The notes: generated by a model not told the origin, from the sequence alone. DNA of 64,000 nucleotides from Pseudoneobacillus sp052180215 (GCF_052180215.1 NZ_CP197471.1:3072001-3136000); one strand, 5' to 3'. Counted from the first letter of the stretch, positions 50,350-59,756 are shown. Numbers and translations: made by a program.

Positions 50350-51705
50350 TTAGATCGCGAGTTCTTCTTTCGAAGGAATAGAATCTTCAAGAACTCGGAC
50401 AAATTGCCCCTTATTATAAGGGTAACCAGCTTTGTTTAATTTCACTTTAACAATTTTTCCAATCATATCTTCCGTACCAGGGAATACTATTTTTAAATAA
50501 TTATCAGAATATCCTTCTAATAATCCACTTTCAGGATCTTCCTTATATCGGTCTTCTGGGATAACCTCTAATACTTCATCTTCAAATTGAGAAGCATATT
50601 CTTTTGCCAATTGATCAGATAAAGTAATTAATCGGTGAACACGCTCATTTTTAATTTCCTCATCCACTTGGTCTTCCATTCTTGCTGCAGGTGTTCCAGT
50701 ACGTTTTGAATATGGGAAAACGTGAAGTTCTGAAAACTTATGTTCCTTAATAAAGTTAAATGTTTCCATAAATTCTTCTTCTGTTTCACCAGGGAAACCA
50801 ACAATAACGTCAGAAGTAACAGCGAGTCCTGGTAGTGCTTCTTTTAAACGATCCAGTCTCTCCCCAAAAAACTCCATTGTATATTTGCGGCGCATTCTCT
50901 TTAAAACAGAATTTGAACCGGATTGTAATGGAATATGCAGGTGACGAACAACAACATTCGAATCATTAATGACTTGAATCACTTCGTCTGTAATTTGACT
51001 AGCCTCTATAGATGAAATCCGAAGACGTTTTAGACCATCTACTTGTGTTTCAAGGTCCTGAAGTAATTTTGCTAGGTTATAATCCTTCATGTCTTCTCCA
51101 TATCCACCTGTATGGATTCCAGTTAAGACAATCTCCTTATATCCAGCATTAACTAATTGTTGAGCTTGTCTAACAACCTCTTTTGGATCACGAGATCTTA
51201 ACAGACCTCTTGCCCAAGGAATAATACAAAATGTACAGAAATTATTACATCCCTCTTGTATTTTTAGAGAAGCTCGAGTTCTATCGGTAAAAGCAGGAAC
51301 ATCCAACTCTTCATAAACTCGATTTTTCATGATATTCCTTACACCATTAATGGGCTGACGTTCCTGTTTATATTGTTCAATATATTCAAGCATCTTCACA
51401 CGATCTTGTGTTCCTACTACAACATCCACACCAGGAATAGCCATTATTTCAGCTGGGGAAGTTTGTGCATAGCAACCAGTAACACATATAACAGCTTCAG
51501 GGTTTTTTCGAACTGCCCTACGAATAACTTGGCGACTTTTTTTATCACCAGTATTCGTAACCGTACAAGTATTAATAATATAAACATCTGCTGTAGTTTC
51601 AAAATCAACCCGTTCATAGCCTTCTTGCTTAAACAGTTGCCAAATAGCTTCTGTTTCATAATGATTCACTTTACAACCTAATGTATGAAAAGCAACAGTT
51701 GCCAT
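50350..51705 (-). CDS. mtaB: tRNA t6A37 methylthiotransferase MtaB
   Basis: 451-residue radical SAM enzyme converting t6A37 to ms2t6A37 in tRNA. The N-terminal UPF0004 domain has cluster cysteines C11 (LGCKVN), C47 (NTCTVT) and C78 (TGCYAQ). The radical SAM motif is CNNFCTFC and a C-terminal TRAM domain follows from about 375. The frame could begin at a GTG (51714) within GAGGTGA; the ATG at 51705 is better. It starts five bases after rsmE, in the operon tail after dnaJ and prmA. Confidence 0.96.
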   Translation of the reverse strand: MATVAFHTLGCKVNHYETEAIWQLFKQEGYERVDFETTADVYIINTCTVTNTGDKKSRQVIRRAVRKNPEAVICVTGCYAQTSPAEIMAIPGVDVVVGTQDRVKMLEYIEQYKQERQPINGVRNIMKNRVYEELDVPAFTDRTRASLKIQEGCNNFCTFCIIPWARGLLRSRDPKEVVRQAQQLVNAGYKEIVLTGIHTGGYGEDMKDYNLAKLLQDLETQVDGLKRLRISSIEASQITDEVIQVINDSNVVVRHLHIPLQSGSNSVLKRMRRKYTMEFFGERLDRLKEALPGLAVTSDVIVGFPGETEEEFMETFNFIKEHKFSELHVFPYSKRTGTPAARMEDQVDEEIKNERVHRLITLSDQLAKEYASQFEDEVLEVIPEDRYKEDPESGLLEGYSDNYLKIVFPGTEDMIGKIVKVKLNKAGYPYNKGQFVRVLEDSIPSKEELAI

Positions 51706-51710
51706 TATAT

Positions 51711-52460
51711 TCACCTCGATAATTCAAAATGATAGGAAACAGCAGATAAAAGATATAAGGGTGCTGTTTCCGTCCTTAAAATTCTCGGACCAAGTCCGCA
51801 TATTTGAAAGCCGTGTTCTTGTAGAAGATTTACTTCATTTTCGGTTAAGCCACCCTCAGGACCAAAAACGACTAACAATGATTGATTTTCCTCTAGAGCT
51901 TGAAGGGACCTTGCTAAAATAGACACTTCTCCCTTTCTTGACTCCTCTTCATACGCTACTAGTTTACAATCTATATTTTTACTTACTTCAAGTAAGGACT
52001 GCAAACTAACAGGTATATGCACATCTGGAATAATGCTGCGATGAGACTGTTCTGCCGCTTCCTTGGCGATTTTTTGCCAACGTTCAACCTTTTTATCTGC
52101 CTTTTTTTGATCCCATTTAACAATGGAACGAGCTGCAGTAAAAGGGATAAAGCTATGAGCACCAAGTTCAGTCCCTTTTTGAATAATCAATTCCAGTTTA
52201 TCCCCTTTAGGCAGACCACTCGCGATTGTCACTCGAATAGGCAATTCTGATGTACTATCTTTCCATTCTACTACATCACAAATAACTTTTTCATCGGTAA
52301 TTTCTGCAATTGTACAGGTTGCCGTTTTTCCGGAAGATTTTACACAAATAAGCTGATCACCGATTGTCATTCTCATTACTCTAACAATATGGTGATAATC
52401 TTCCCCAGAGATGATTACTTGATCTTTATCATTTTTAACATCTGAGAAGTATCGTTGCAC
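51711..52460 (-). CDS. rsmE: 16S rRNA (uracil(1498)-N3)-methyltransferase
   Basis: 249-residue SPOUT-family methyltransferase that forms m3U1498 in 16S rRNA. A PUA-like N-terminal domain has HHIVRVMRM. The knotted SAM domain has LPKGDKLELIIQKGTELG, RSIVKWDQKKADKKVERW, VFGPEGGLTENE and LGPRILRTETAPLYLLSA. Preceded by a palindromic A/T-flanked hairpin that could be an attenuator after prmA. Full length. Confidence 0.96.
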   Translation of the reverse strand: MQRYFSDVKNDKDQVIISGEDYHHIVRVMRMTIGDQLICVKSSGKTATCTIAEITDEKVICDVVEWKDSTSELPIRVTIASGLPKGDKLELIIQKGTELGAHSFIPFTAARSIVKWDQKKADKKVERWQKIAKEAAEQSHRSIIPDVHIPVSLQSLLEVSKNIDCKLVAYEEESRKGEVSILARSLQALEENQSLLVVFGPEGGLTENEVNLLQEHGFQICGLGPRILRTETAPLYLLSAVSYHFELSR

Positions 52461-52495
52461 AGGCAGTCACACCCAATCTTTAAATAATTCCCAAC

Positions 52496-52522
52496 AGAAA
52501 AAAGGGGAAATTCCCCTTTCTG
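52496..52522 (-). terminator. Possible attenuator between prmA and rsmE
   Basis: On the minus strand AAAGGGGAA and TTCCCCTTT form a tight palindrome followed by TTTCTG. The loop is minimal, so termination may be partial. Confidence 0.55.
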
Positions 52523-52574
52523 CATGAATATTTTATCAAATACACATTTATTTGCTATACAAAAAATCACTATT

Positions 52575-53513
52575 TTATACTCTTCTTGCAATCAAAGCTA
52601 CCCAATCTTCCATAAGTAGGGTTTCTTGTATTTCAAAACCTGATTTATTTAATGCATCTTTTACATCCTGTTTCTTCTGCTGAATAATTCCAGATGCGAT
52701 AAAATAACCACCCTTTTTAACTATTCTTGCTGCATCATCTGTAAATCGGACGATAACCTCAGCGAGAATATTTGCTACAATCCCATCTACCATTCCCTCA
52801 ACACCATCTAATAAATTCTTTTGAGAAACATTGACTGTGTTTTGGACTTTATTCAGCTTAATATTCATTTTTGCTGTTGTTACGGCTACTTGGTCTAAAT
52901 CAAAAGCTGAAATCTCACTTGCCCCTAACATCGCTGCCGCAATACTTAAAACACCAGATCCAGTACCAACGTCGATAATTTGATCACCTCGTTGTACCGT
53001 TCTTTCTAATGCTTGAATACACATAACAGTTGTTGGATGAGTTCCTGTACCGAAAGCCATTCCTGGGTCTAATTCAATGATAAGCTCATCACTATTTACG
53101 GGTGTATATTCTTCCCAGGTCGGAACAATGGTAAATCTCTCAGAAATTTTTACAGGATGATAATATTTCTTCCATGCAGTAGCCCATTCTTCTTCATTCA
53201 CTTCACTAATGCTGACTTTGTTTAAGCCAATATCGATATTATGAAGAATAAGGCCATTAATAGCCTCTTTTATACCATCAACCGTCTCTCCTAAAAAACT
53301 GTTAACCGGTAAATAAGCTTTTATAATGACACCTTCAACAGGATAATCTTTTGGGTCCAGTTGGTATATTTCACCAAATTGATCTTCTCTTTCCTTAGTA
53401 AGATCAAAAGGATCCTCAATTACTACACCACTTGCACCTGCTTCATGTAGTATATTTGAAATTGGTTCAATTGCCTCGTTTGTAGTATGAATGCTAATTT
53501 CTGACCATTTCAC
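52575..53513 (-). CDS. prmA: Ribosomal protein L11 methyltransferase
   Basis: 312-residue SAM-dependent enzyme that trimethylates ribosomal protein L11. N-terminal substrate-recognition domain: KWSEISIHTTNEAIEPISNI. Linker: EEWATAWKKYYHPVKI. Methyltransferase motif I: IIDVGTGSGVLSIAA. Then NILAEV. The frame begins at 53528 (TTG), but the family N-terminus corresponds to the GTG at 53513, preceded by TTGGAG with short spacing. It lies 18 bases after dnaJ in the heat-shock operon. Confidence 0.95.
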   Translation of the reverse strand: MKWSEISIHTTNEAIEPISNILHEAGASGVVIEDPFDLTKEREDQFGEIYQLDPKDYPVEGVIIKAYLPVNSFLGETVDGIKEAINGLILHNIDIGLNKVSISEVNEEEWATAWKKYYHPVKISERFTIVPTWEEYTPVNSDELIIELDPGMAFGTGTHPTTVMCIQALERTVQRGDQIIDVGTGSGVLSIAAAMLGASEISAFDLDQVAVTTAKMNIKLNKVQNTVNVSQKNLLDGVEGMVDGIVANILAEVIVRFTDDAARIVKKGGYFIASGIIQQKKQDVKDALNKSGFEIQETLLMEDWVALIARRV

Positions 53514-53531
53514 ATTCTCCAACCCCAATCC

Positions 53532-54653
53532 TTATTCACCTTTGAAGGCGCGTTTTACTTTTGAAAAAAAGCTTTCTTCTTGTTCCCCATGTGGAACACT
53601 ACCACTTACTTCAGCAAACTCATTTAAGAGTTGTTTTTGCTTTTCTGTTAATTTGGTAGGAGTAATGATCCGAACAAGAATATGCTGATCACCTACGCCG
53701 TAGCCACGGACGTTTGGAACTCCCTTACCTTTAAGCCTAAATTTCGTTCCTGTTTGTGTACCAGCCGGTATTTTCAGTTTAACTTTTCCATTTATGGTTG
53801 GTACCTCAATCTCATCTCCTAGAGTTGCTTGAACAAACGTAATTGGCATCTCACAATAAATGTCATCGCCATCTCTTTCAAAAAACTCATGAGAGCGTAC
53901 ATGGAATACAACATATAAATCTCCAGCAGGTCCCCCGTTAAATCCTGGTTCACCTTGCCCCGCTACTCTTAATTGCTGACCATCGTCCACACCAGCAGGT
54001 ATTTTTATATTGATTTTTCTACGCTTTTTAACTTTACCTGTACCATGGCAAGTGCCACATTTATGTTTGATTTCTTTTCCAGTTCCATTACAGTAATGAC
54101 ATACTCGACGATTGACAATTCGCCCAAATGGAGTATTTTGTTCCACGTTTAATTGACCGGAACCTTTACAGTGATTACATGTTTCAGGCTTCGTACCTGG
54201 TTTTGCACCAGAACCATGACAGGTATCACACTCTTCTTCCCGCGGAATTTCAATATCCATTTCTTTTCCAAAAACTGCTTCTTCAAAACTGAGCGTCATC
54301 GTATATTGTAAATCAGCACCTTGCCTTGGAGCGTTTGGATCTCTTCGTCTTGTTCCTCCACCGAAGAAAGAATTAAAGATATCTTCAAAACCACCAAAAC
54401 CGCCTCCAAAATCAGAACCACCAAAACCTTGATTTGGACCAGCATGACCAAATTGGTCATATTGTGCTTTTTTCTGATCATCACTTAAAACCTCATACGC
54501 TTCAGCTATCTCTTTAAATTTTTCATTTGCATCAGGTTCTTTATTAATATCTGGGTGATACTGTTTGGAAAGCTTTCGATAAGCCTTCTTTAATTCATCT
54601 TTTGATGCACTCTTACTTACCCCAAGGACTTCATAATAATCCCTTTTACTCAT
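53532..54653 (-). CDS. dnaJ: Chaperone protein DnaJ
   Basis: 373-residue Hsp40. The J domain is at 1-70 with the HPD motif (YRKLSKQYHPDINKE). A G/F-rich linker covers about 75-105. Four zinc-binding CxxCxGxG repeats run from about 144 to 210 (CDTCHGSG, CNHCKGSG, CHYCNGTG, CGTCHGTG). Two C-terminal beta-domains and a dimerisation tail follow. It stimulates DnaK ATPase and delivers unfolded clients. A terminator-like hairpin separates it from dnaK, so expression is probably lower than that of dnaK. Confidence 0.98.
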   Translation of the reverse strand: MSKRDYYEVLGVSKSASKDELKKAYRKLSKQYHPDINKEPDANEKFKEIAEAYEVLSDDQKKAQYDQFGHAGPNQGFGGSDFGGGFGGFEDIFNSFFGGGTRRRDPNAPRQGADLQYTMTLSFEEAVFGKEMDIEIPREEECDTCHGSGAKPGTKPETCNHCKGSGQLNVEQNTPFGRIVNRRVCHYCNGTGKEIKHKCGTCHGTGKVKKRRKINIKIPAGVDDGQQLRVAGQGEPGFNGGPAGDLYVVFHVRSHEFFERDGDDIYCEMPITFVQATLGDEIEVPTINGKVKLKIPAGTQTGTKFRLKGKGVPNVRGYGVGDQHILVRIITPTKLTEKQKQLLNEFAEVSGSVPHGEQEESFFSKVKRAFKGE

Positions 54654-54726
54654 AAAATTCCACTCCCGATTCGTTTCACATAAAGGTTATTTTACCATTG
54701 AAATGAATAAAAAGGCAATGAAGAAA

Positions 54727-54765
54727 GAAAAAGTCAAAGTCGTAAAAAACTGACTTTGACTTTTC
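54727..54765 (-). terminator. Hairpin/attenuator between dnaK and dnaJ
   Basis: On the minus strand AAAAGTCAAAGTC pairs with GACTTTGACTTTT (10-base loop), followed by TCTTTC. A full stem with a short T-tract suggests partial termination after dnaK. Confidence 0.8.
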
Positions 54766-54776
54766 ATTCTCACTAC

Positions 54777-56600
54777 TTACTTGTCGTCTTTTACTTCTTC
54801 AAACTCGGCATCCACTACATTGTCATCTTTAGGTGCAGATTGTCCGCCTTGTGCAGCGCCTGCTTGCTGTTGAGCTTGTTCATATAGCTTTACAGTAAGA
54901 TTTTGTACAATTTCTTGTAGGGCATCTTTCTTGCTGCGAATTTCCTCAAGATCATTTTTCTCGATAGCTGCTTTTAAAGCATCCTTTGCTTCATTTGCTT
55001 GAGCGATTTCACTAGCATCGACTTTACCTTCAAGATCTTTCATCGTTTTTTCAGTTTGGAAGACTAACTGATCTGCTTCATTGCGAAGTTCAACTTCTTC
55101 CTTGCGCTTCTTATCAGCATCAGCATTTTCTTCCGCTTCTCTAACCATTCTTTGAACCTCTTCATCTGAAAGTCCAGTAGAAGATTTAATTGTTATCGTT
55201 TGTTCTTTGTTGGTACCAAGGTCTTTTGCACGAACATTTACTATACCGTTTTTATCAATATCAAATGTTACTTCAATTTGAGGAATTCCACGTGGTGCTG
55301 GTGGAATATCTGTTAATTGGAAACGACCAAGTGTTTTATTATCACTAGCCATTGGTCTTTCACCTTGTAATACATGAATATCTACAGCTGTTTGATTATC
55401 AGCAGCAGTTGAGAAAACTTGTGATTTTGAAGTTGGGATAGTTGTGTTACGATCAATTAACTTCGTAAATACAGCTCCCATTGTCTCAATACCTAAAGAA
55501 AGTGGAGTGACATCAAGTAATACTACATCTTTAACGTCACCAGAAATAACTCCACCTTGGATTGCAGCACCCATTGCTACAACCTCATCTGGGTTAACCC
55601 CTTTAGATGGTTCTTTACCAGTTTCCTTTTTGATTGCTTCTACAACTGCAGGAATACGTGTTGATCCACCAACAAGGATAATTTTATCAATTTCTGAAGC
55701 AGTTAAACCTGCATCTCGAATTGCTTGTCGAGTAGGACCCATTGTACGCTCAACTAAATGCGCAGAGATTTCATCAAATTTAGCTCTTGTTAATGTAACA
55801 TCAAGATGCAAAGGACCAGCAGCTCCAGCTGTAATGAAAGGTAAAGAGATTTGAGTGGATGTAACTCCAGATAAATCTTTCTTTGCTTTTTCAGCTGCAT
55901 CTTTTAAACGTTGTAATGCCATTTTATCTTGAGATAAATCAATTGCATTATCTTTTTTGAATTGTTCTACTAGATAATTGATAATAACTTGGTCAAAGTC
56001 ATCCCCACCTAAACGGTTGTCACCAGCAGTAGCTTTAACTTCGAATACACCATCGCCAAGTTCTAGGATAGATACGTCAAATGTACCGCCACCAAGGTCA
56101 TAAACAAGAATTGTTTGATCTTGGTCCATTTTATCTAAACCATATGCTAATGCTGCAGCAGTTGGTTCGTTGATGATACGTTCTACTTCAAGCCCTGCAA
56201 TTTTCCCAGCATCTTTTGTAGCTTGACGTTCTGCATCGTTAAAGTAAGCAGGAACCGTGATAACAGCTTTAGTTACAGGCTCTCCAAGATAGTCTTCAGC
56301 ATAAGATTTTAAATATTGAAGAATAATAGCTGAAACTTCTTGTGGTGTATATTTTTTACCTTCGATTTCTTCTGTATGGCTAGTACCCATATGACGCTTA
56401 ATAGAAATAATTGTATTTGGGTTTGTAATAGATTGACGTTTAGCTACTTCACCAACTTGGCGCTCACCATTTTTAAAAGCAACAACAGATGGTGTTGTAC
56501 GATTTCCTTCTGGATTTGGAATTACCTTTGGTTCTCCACCTTCTAAGACAGACACGCATGAGTTTGTTGTACCTAAATCTATTCCAATAATTTTGCTCAT
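54777..56600 (-). CDS. dnaK: Chaperone protein DnaK (Hsp70)
   Basis: 607-residue Hsp70, ATP-driven chaperone. The ATPase domain opens with IIGIDLGTTNSCVSVLEGG. It has VPAYFNDAERQATKDAGKIA, the phosphate-2 loop VYDLGGGTFDVS and the adenosine motif ILVGGSTRIPAV. The linker DVVLLDVTPLSLG leads into the substrate-binding domain (VLQGERPMASDN), and the lid ends in an acidic EFEEVKDDK tail. As in other Gram-positives it lacks the roughly 24-residue insert of E. coli DnaK in the ATPase domain. AGGAGG precedes the ATG. Confidence 0.98.
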   Translation of the reverse strand: MSKIIGIDLGTTNSCVSVLEGGEPKVIPNPEGNRTTPSVVAFKNGERQVGEVAKRQSITNPNTIISIKRHMGTSHTEEIEGKKYTPQEVSAIILQYLKSYAEDYLGEPVTKAVITVPAYFNDAERQATKDAGKIAGLEVERIINEPTAAALAYGLDKMDQDQTILVYDLGGGTFDVSILELGDGVFEVKATAGDNRLGGDDFDQVIINYLVEQFKKDNAIDLSQDKMALQRLKDAAEKAKKDLSGVTSTQISLPFITAGAAGPLHLDVTLTRAKFDEISAHLVERTMGPTRQAIRDAGLTASEIDKIILVGGSTRIPAVVEAIKKETGKEPSKGVNPDEVVAMGAAIQGGVISGDVKDVVLLDVTPLSLGIETMGAVFTKLIDRNTTIPTSKSQVFSTAADNQTAVDIHVLQGERPMASDNKTLGRFQLTDIPPAPRGIPQIEVTFDIDKNGIVNVRAKDLGTNKEQTITIKSSTGLSDEEVQRMVREAEENADADKKRKEEVELRNEADQLVFQTEKTMKDLEGKVDASEIAQANEAKDALKAAIEKNDLEEIRSKKDALQEIVQNLTVKLYEQAQQQAGAAQGGQSAPKDDNVVDAEFEEVKDDK

Positions 56601-56634
56601 GAATTAATCCTCCTCATTTTATATGTAATAATCT

Positions 56635-57189
56635 CTATTGACTTACCTTAACCATTGAAGGACGAATAACTCGATCCTTTAACTTGTATCCTTTTTGGAA
56701 CTCTTCTAATACCATTCCAGGGGCTGATCCTTCTACCTCAACTTGCATTACTGCTTGGTGTAAATATGGATCGAATTCCTGTCCAACCGCTTCGATTGGC
56801 TCGACACCTTCTCTTTTGATGGCTTCTAGCAAGCTACGATAAATCATCTCCATACCTTGAAGTAAGGATTTGGCTTGATCGTGATCAACTTGTGCCTGCA
56901 ATGCTCTTTCGAAGTTATCCAATGCTGGTAAAAGATCTGTTATGATATTTTGTGCTCTATATTTTTGGGTCGCTTCAAGATCCATTTTTGTACGGCGACG
57001 GAAATTATCGAAATCTGCTTGTAAACGAAGATAACGGTTGTCAGACTCTTCAAGCTTTGCAACTAATTCTTCCACTTGCTTTGCTTGAGCATTTTCCTCT
57101 GCTACCTCTTCTTCTCCAAAAACAGGTTCAACTGTTTCAACTACTTCTTCTTGCATTTCTGGATTTGTTTTTGTTTCTTCTGATGCCAA
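56635..57189 (-). CDS. grpE: Nucleotide exchange factor GrpE
   Basis: 184-residue exchange factor for DnaK. The N-terminus is acidic and low-complexity (EMQEEVVETVEPVFGEEEVA). A long coiled coil covers about 40-90 (LRLQADFDNFRRRTKMD) and the C-terminal beta-wing has VEPIEAVGQEFDPYLHQAV and GYKLKDRVIRPSMVKV. The frame begins with a GTG at 57198, but that lies in the Shine-Dalgarno GGGAGGTG; the TTG at 57189, 8 bases on, is the likelier start. It lies between hrcA and dnaK. Confidence 0.95.
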   Translation of the reverse strand: MASEETKTNPEMQEEVVETVEPVFGEEEVAEENAQAKQVEELVAKLEESDNRYLRLQADFDNFRRRTKMDLEATQKYRAQNIITDLLPALDNFERALQAQVDHDQAKSLLQGMEMIYRSLLEAIKREGVEPIEAVGQEFDPYLHQAVMQVEVEGSAPGMVLEEFQKGYKLKDRVIRPSMVKVSQ

Positions 57190-57285
57190 CTTACTCACCT
57201 CCCTTAAAGATTAAGTGGTTGTTTAAATAGTCTGCGCGTGAAAATGGGAGAGCTATATGCCCACCCTTACTCAATATTTCCACGC

Positions 57286-58317
57286 CTAGTTATTTTGATA
57301 CAGTTTCGTGAGAACTGTAGTTAAATCTCTGCTGACAAATTGCAGTAAGCTAATTACTCTCGAGTATTCCATTCTAGTTGGTCCTAGGACAGCAATTGTA
57401 CCTAGCTTCTCATCTCCAATGGAATAAGTAGCCGTAATTAAACTACAATTTTCCATTGCGATATTATTATTTTCCCTTCCGATTTTCACATGAATTCCGG
57501 ACTGGTTTTGACGAATAAACTCATATATCCACTGTTCTTGTTCCATCATATTAAGCAAGCTTTTGACTTTTTCAATATCATGAAATTCAGGTTGACTGAG
57601 CATATTTGTTTTACCGCCATAAAACAATTTTTCATGAGGTGATATTTTCAAAACATCAGCAAATGTATTTAAAAATAAGTCATAGTTTTGAATATGCTGG
57701 TGCAATAAAACGGCTACCTCTTTAAAGATTTTATCAGCAAGGTTCACGATCGGAACTCCTACTAATCGATCATTTAAAATGTTCACCATTTTTTCTAATT
57801 CATTAATATTAATGGACCCGGGAAGATGAAACATTCTATTTTCAACATGACCTGTGTCTGTGATTATAATGGCAACAGCAGTATCTTGATTCAAAGGAAC
57901 TATCTGTATTTTCTTTAACTTATTCACATTTACTGCAGGACCTAATACAATCGATGTGTAATTAGTAATTTCCGATAAAATTTTCGCTGATTTTTGAACA
58001 ATTTTTTCTAGTTCATAAATCTTTTCTTCAAAAATAGATTTAATTTTTCCAACATCCTGTTGATTCAATACTTGCGGAGAAACTAAATGGTCTACATAGT
58101 AGCGGTATCCTTTTTCGGATGGAACCCGCCCTGATGAGGTGTGGGTTTTTTCAATGTACCCCAACTCCTCTAAATCGGCCATTTCATTCCTTATTGTGGC
58201 TGAGCTAAAGGAGATTTCTTTCTTTTTCGACAAGCTTCTGGATCCAACAGGTTGAGCAGATTGGATAAAATCATCTACAATAACTTGTAAAATCAGCAAT
58301 TGACGATCTGTAAGCAC
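57286..58317 (-). CDS. hrcA: Heat-inducible transcription repressor HrcA
   Basis: 343-residue repressor that binds CIRCE operators and is kept active by GroEL. The N-terminal winged helix has LTDRQLLILQVIVDDFIQSA and SSATIRNEMADLEELGYI; a GAF-like domain follows to the end. Frames extend upstream to 58338 inside the CIRCE, but GAGGTGATATAT precedes the GTG at 58317, which gives the family N-terminus. First gene of hrcA-grpE-dnaK-dnaJ-prmA-rsmE-mtaB and therefore autoregulated. Confidence 0.96.
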   Translation of the reverse strand: MLTDRQLLILQVIVDDFIQSAQPVGSRSLSKKKEISFSSATIRNEMADLEELGYIEKTHTSSGRVPSEKGYRYYVDHLVSPQVLNQQDVGKIKSIFEEKIYELEKIVQKSAKILSEITNYTSIVLGPAVNVNKLKKIQIVPLNQDTAVAIIITDTGHVENRMFHLPGSININELEKMVNILNDRLVGVPIVNLADKIFKEVAVLLHQHIQNYDLFLNTFADVLKISPHEKLFYGGKTNMLSQPEFHDIEKVKSLLNMMEQEQWIYEFIRQNQSGIHVKIGRENNNIAMENCSLITATYSIGDEKLGTIAVLGPTRMEYSRVISLLQFVSRDLTTVLTKLYQNN

Positions 58318-58331
58318 ATATATCACCTCTG

Positions 58332-58358
58332 TTAGCACTCACCATTAACGAGTGCTAA
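58332..58358 (-). promoter_or_regulatory. CIRCE operator of the hrcA operon
   Basis: Perfect consensus inverted repeat TTAGCACTC (58332-58340), 9-bp spacer, GAGTGCTAA (58350-58358), directly upstream of hrcA. HrcA binds CIRCE, so heat-shock control of the operon is expected. It is the only CIRCE in the window. Confidence 0.98.
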
Positions 58359-58368
58359 TTCTAATAAT

Positions 58369-58397
58369 AAATTATCAAAAAGATTGGTCAGAGTCAA
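58369..58397 (-). promoter_or_regulatory. Sigma-A-type promoter of the hrcA operon
   Basis: Minus strand: TTGACT (58392-58397), 17-bp spacer, TAATTT (58369-58374). The CIRCE begins 10 bp downstream, at the expected transcription start. Confidence 0.8.
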
Positions 58398-58400
58398 TAA

Positions 58401-59537
58401 TTACACACCAAGGAAATATTGAAAAACTTCATTTCCTAAAAATCTACCTTGTTTCGTTAAAAAGATTGAGTCTTCATCGATTATGATCCATTTTCTTTCC
58501 TGTAATTCCTTTAATTGCTCTGAAAAGTATGAAACAACAGAAACCCCAAATTTCTCTTCAAATCTTGAAATGTTAACCCCTTTTGTTTTTCTTAATCCCA
58601 AAAACATTTCTTCTTCCATTTGTTCTTGTTTCGTAACAAGATGATTCTCTAAAAGCGGGAGTTCGTTATTTGCGAGTGGGTCCATATACTTTCTTAATGG
58701 ACCATAGTTTGCCCTTCGATACCCTTTGACATAACTATGTGCGCCTGCGCCAAATCCATAATACCAATCATTGTTCCAATACGTAAGATTATGTTTACTT
58801 TCAAAACCTTCTTTTGAGAAATTGCTGATTTCATATTGTTGATATCCATTTTGCTCCATCTTATCTATTAATAACCCATACATTTTCGCATCCATATCTT
58901 CACCGACAAGTGGAAGCTTTCCTTTTCGCATCAAATTATAGAAAACAGTTTTGGGTTCTATAATTAGGGAATATCCTGAAAAATGAGGAATATTTAACGA
59001 AAATGCCGTCTCTAATGTTTCCTCAAATTGTGTTAATGTTTGTCCTGGTAATCCATAAATTAAATCAACGCTTATATTTTCAAATCCAGCCATTTTTGCC
59101 CATTCTATAGATTGAAAAACATCGGATGGGCGATGTGTTCGACCTATTCTTTTTAATAAATCCTCGTTAAAAGTTTGCACCCCAAAGCTGATACGATTGA
59201 CACCAGCATCTTTTAAGATTTCGAATTTTTTTAAATTCAGATCTCCAGGATTGGCCTCAAACGTAAATTCTGTTTCTTGATCATATGGCAATTGGTTTTG
59301 AATCATTTCACATAAAAGAACTAATTGAGATTCTGATAACGCTGTTGGAGTTCCTCCACCTACAAAAATAGTTTGAAGTTTTTGAGTTGGTACTTCCTTT
59401 AAAGTTAAAATGATCTCATTTTCTAACGAGCTTAAATATTCATTAACCGGTTGGTCTTTTAGGAAAAATTTATTAAAATCACAATAATGGCAGATTTGCT
59501 GACAGAAAGGGATATGGATATATGCAGCCTGTATCAT
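58401..59537 (-). CDS. hemW: Radical SAM heme chaperone HemW
   Basis: 378-residue radical SAM protein of the HemN/HemW family. The cluster motif C12-QQI-C16-HY-C19 (C-x3-C-x2-C) and GGGTPTALS, ANPGDL and FGVQTF stretches are present. The length and the absence of the extra N-terminal part of true coproporphyrinogen oxidase point to HemW, which delivers heme, over HemN. AAGGACTG is upstream of the ATG at 59537. In bacilli it normally follows lepA closely; here a 145-bp MITE-like element and a terminator separate them, so a promoter in or near the element is needed. Confidence 0.93.
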   Translation of the reverse strand: MIQAAYIHIPFCQQICHYCDFNKFFLKDQPVNEYLSSLENEIILTLKEVPTQKLQTIFVGGGTPTALSESQLVLLCEMIQNQLPYDQETEFTFEANPGDLNLKKFEILKDAGVNRISFGVQTFNEDLLKRIGRTHRPSDVFQSIEWAKMAGFENISVDLIYGLPGQTLTQFEETLETAFSLNIPHFSGYSLIIEPKTVFYNLMRKGKLPLVGEDMDAKMYGLLIDKMEQNGYQQYEISNFSKEGFESKHNLTYWNNDWYYGFGAGAHSYVKGYRRANYGPLRKYMDPLANNELPLLENHLVTKQEQMEEEMFLGLRKTKGVNISRFEEKFGVSVVSYFSEQLKELQERKWIIIDEDSIFLTKQGRFLGNEVFQYFLGV

Positions 59538-59561
59538 TTCATTTCAGTCCTTTTTTATTAA

Positions 59562-59706
59562 AGCTGTTTTCGTATAGATTGTGGTTTTAAGGTACTCTTA
59601 ATAAGTGCTCAGCTCTTTTCTTTATTTTTATATGAGTTTAACACCCTATATGGAGAAATATCTATTTATAAAGTTACAAAAAGCAACAATGTTTTAGAAA
59701 AGAGCC
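59562..59706. mobile_element. 145-bp MITE-like element with perfect 8-bp target duplication
   Basis: Flanked by identical TTTATTAA at 59554-59561 and 59707-59714. The left end is AGCTGTTTTCGTATAGATT and the right end CAACAATGTTTTAGAAAAGA followed by GCC. Read inward, the right end is GGCTCTTTTCTAAAACATTG. GGCTCTTT ends with 8-bp duplications are typical of the ISL3 insertion-sequence family (established knowledge), so an ISL3-type transposase elsewhere may have moved it. No open frame. Confidence 0.85.
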
Positions 59707-59714
59707 TTTATTAA

Positions 59715-59756
59715 CAAAAAGAGGCTAGATGCTTATGATCAAGCTTCTCTAACCTC
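59715..59756 (-). terminator. Terminator of lepA
   Basis: On the minus strand GAGGTTAGA pairs with TCTAGCCTC (one G-T), with a nested AAGCTTGATCATAAGC hairpin, followed by TTTTTG. Confidence 0.82.
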
